NCBI GenBank assembly: GCA_026129865.1
Contig: JAHCHG010000009.1
Span: 64,501-128,500 of the forward strand
Direction of reading: 5' to 3'
Source of the DNA: Pyrinomonadaceae bacterium
GTDB lineage: Bacteria; Acidobacteriota; Blastocatellia; Pyrinomonadales; Pyrinomonadaceae
Length of the DNA: 64,000 nucleotides
The position numbers and the translations under genes were made by a program. Below are positions 62,227 to 64,000 of the stretch, piece by piece. Under the pieces are notes generated by a model. That model was given only the letters and a program-made list of their open reading frames with translations, was not told where the DNA came from and ran no database searches. Numbering within the stretch: the first letter of the stretch is position 1; each line of letters starts with the position of its first letter.

Positions 62227-62266
62227 GATCGAGATTAAATCGAACAAAAAAGCTCCGCCTTTTTCA

Positions 62267-64000
62267 TTATTTGCTCTTAACAGAGATCACCGGAAGTCCT
62301 TTTTCCGAAAACGCTTTATTAAATTCGGCGACGTCCGCCGTTTTTATACGATTGAACCGTGCCAGCTGAACGTCGATCTTTCCAGTCAGATCGTTGTAAA
62401 CATCGACCGCCTGATCGGTCGGCGGAAAATCTGCGCTGTCGACGACCGAAGCCACTCCGGCAAGTTTGTTGTTCAGCTTTATCGGATAATTCAGTGCGTC
62501 CTGCGAAGATTTGATCTTTGTCTGCATCAGTTCTTCCTCGACCGCCGTTAATTTTTTGACGATCGCACCTGCGGATTCCTTCAAGTCTTTCTGGTCGGGT
62601 TTAAGACGCGCTGAGATCGCTTCAAATTGCGACCGGAGATCTCGAATTTCAAGGATCGCTTCATGCGTTTCGGTCAATTTATCACGGGTTTTCAGCAGAA
62701 AATCGAACTGTCTTTGAAATCCGTCCTGCGTCGTCGCAATGCGCGGATCGGCTTTTACGGCAAAATTTTCGGTCGAAACGACCTTGCCGTCGACCGAAAA
62801 ACGAACCTGGTAATTTCCCGGCACGACGCGCGGTCCGGCAAGACTGCCGCCCCAAAGGATCAAGCCGGGAATCGTCGCCGCATTCGGCAGACGGAAATTC
62901 CAAACGAATTTATTAAATCCGTCGTCCATTGAAATGGCGGGTTCGCCCGGCGCAGGCGGCTTTTCCTTTTCGCCGTCCTTCGGAACTTTCGTCGAAAACT
63001 TTCTGATCGAAGTTCCGCCGGCGTCGAGAAATTCTATCGAAATTTCCTGTTTCGGCTTTTCTTTTAGGAAATAATTGATAACCGCACCGTTCGGAGGATT
63101 CGCACCGATAGTCGCGGTCGGCGGCAGCTGACTTGCGCCAAAACCCGGCGTTCGATACGCATCTTCAGGTTTGAAAAGGAACGCGCCCGCTTTTCGCGCG
63201 TCGGCAACTTGGTAAAGAATCGTCAGGTCATCCAAAACGTAAAACGATCTGCCCTGGGTCGCGACGACAAGGTCTTTCATACCTTTGTGAACCGCAAGAT
63301 CCGTGATCGGAACGACCGGAAGATTCAGCCGAAGCGACAGCCACGACTCGCCGTCGTTCGGCGAATAATACATTCCGGTTTCCGTTCCCGCATAAAGAAA
63401 TCCGCGGCGGTTCGGGTCTTCGCGGACGACGCGCGTAAACGCGTCGTTAGCAATACCGTTGACAAGTTTTTTCCAGGACTTGCCGAAATCGCTCGTTTTA
63501 TAAATGTACGGACTATAGTCGTCGGTTTTATAAGCCGTTGCGGCAATGTAAGCCGTTCCGGCGTCGAACGGCGAAGCGTCGATAGAATTGATCTGAATCC
63601 AATCCGGCATTCCTTTCGGTGTTACATTTTCCCAATTTTTTCCGCCGTCGCGCGTGATATGAACGAGCCCGTCGTCGCTGCCTGCCCAGATAACTCCTTT
63701 CGAAACCGGCGATTCGGACAATGCAAAGATCGTGTTGTAATATTCGACGCTCGTATTATCCTGCGTGATCGGTCCGCCGGACGTTCCTTGTTTGGATTTG
63801 TCGTCGCGCGTCAGATCGGGCGATATCGCCTGCCAGCTTTGTCCTTCGTCCATCGAGCGAAAAAACATATTCCCTGCGGCGTAAAGCGGATATATTCCAT
63901 TCTCTTTGTAATAGGAAAAGACGATCGGATAGTTCCATTGAAAGCGGTATTTCATCGCTTCGGCACCCGCGCCCATCGGATTATCAGGGTAAACATTTAC
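62267..64000 (-). CDS. VPS10/BNR-like beta-propeller protein (5' end cut by window edge)
   Basis: The minus-strand frame is open from the window edge to the stop at 62267, giving 577 codons; the N-terminus is missing (an internal Met at 63976 is not the start). Sortilin/VPS10-type or BNR blades are visible: SMDEGQSWQAISPDLTRDDK, GLVHITRDGGKNWENVTPKG, KTSDFGKSWKKLVNGIANDA and YSPNDGESWLSLRLNLPVVP. A C-terminal beta-sandwich (PGNYQVRFSVDGKVVSTENF) and helices follow. Such proteins are secreted in Acidobacteriota and their substrate is unknown. Confidence 0.85.
   Translation of the reverse strand, partial: VNVYPDNPMGAGAEAMKYRFQWNYPIVFSYYKENGIYPLYAAGNMFFRSMDEGQSWQAISPDLTRDDKSKQGTSGGPITQDNTSVEYYNTIFALSESPVSKGVIWAGSDDGLVHITRDGGKNWENVTPKGMPDWIQINSIDASPFDAGTAYIAATAYKTDDYSPYIYKTSDFGKSWKKLVNGIANDAFTRVVREDPNRRGFLYAGTETGMYYSPNDGESWLSLRLNLPVVPITDLAVHKGMKDLVVATQGRSFYVLDDLTILYQVADARKAGAFLFKPEDAYRTPGFGASQLPPTATIGANPPNGAVINYFLKEKPKQEISIEFLDAGGTSIRKFSTKVPKDGEKEKPPAPGEPAISMDDGFNKFVWNFRLPNAATIPGLILWGGSLAGPRVVPGNYQVRFSVDGKVVSTENFAVKADPRIATTQDGFQRQFDFLLKTRDKLTETHEAILEIRDLRSQFEAISARLKPDQKDLKESAGAIVKKLTAVEEELMQTKIKSSQDALNYPIKLNNKLAGVASVVDSADFPPTDQAVDVYNDLTGKIDVQLARFNRIKTADVAEFNKAFSEKGLPVISVKSK

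Overview
The window looks like chromosomal DNA from a Gram-negative, environmental bacterium. LpxC (lipid A), a full six-repeat ribosomal protein S1, a 7TM-HD PgpH protein, a PilT ATPase, CSLREA/IPT/BNR secreted proteins and VPS10-like propellers together fit the Acidobacteriota, probably Blastocatellia (Pyrinomonadaceae-like). This placement rests on gene content and style, not on a database search. Gene density is ordinary. No phage, IS transposase gene, CRISPR array or rRNA is seen. There is one tRNA.

Layout. 1-7.4 kb: a truncated secreted protein divergent from a histidine kinase/response regulator pair, a CSLREA beta-helix protein, malic enzyme and a LexA-like repressor. 7.5-18.2 kb: housekeeping genes (hflX, a PgpH-type HD phosphohydrolase, an rpsA-HU-HIT operon, a PhzF isomerase, pilT) and a 256 bp non-coding element with terminal inverted repeats. 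18.3-34.3 kb: an IPT/propeller protein, an M48 protease, a large stand-alone P-loop ATPase (probable DUF6079 type), a DUF2520 protein, a Fur-family regulator, a [2Fe-2S] protein with a histone H1-like tail, cinA, a threonine dehydratase and 6-phosphogluconate dehydrogenase with a large insert. 34.4-38.2 kb: the molybdoenzyme operon fdhD - FdhF/YdeP-type oxidoreductase - mobA. The molybdate importer modABC lies at 43.4-45.6 kb, so molybdenum uptake, cofactor nucleotide attachment and a client enzyme are all in the window. 38.3-43.4 kb: lpxC, an uncharacterised gene, paired 9-bp tandem arrays, an ATP-grasp protein and a reprolysin-like protease.

45.7-55.7 kb is a branched-chain acyl-CoA or acyclic-terpene catabolic neighbourhood: acyl-CoA carboxylase beta subunit, cupin, two crotonases, an alpha/beta hydrolase, the AtuA (DUF1446) protein with its small partner, a Nudix hydrolase and a B12-binding mutase subunit. 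55.7-64 kb holds a sterol desaturase-type hydroxylase, a class II photolyase, a phosphodiester glycosidase, tRNA-Glu, YjbQ, an S9 peptidase and a truncated BNR/VPS10 propeller protein.

The most unusual sequences are: the two inverted 9-bp arrays at 39969-40259, which share the core AGTCT with variable 4-nt tails and remain open in one frame apart from a single stop; the stand-alone DUF6079-type ATPase with a structured upstream region; a LexA homologue lacking both the catalytic lysine and the Ala-Gly cleavage site; an apparent AUU start in hflX; and three families of small palindromic repeats (16733-16988, 58182-58324, 62132-62227).
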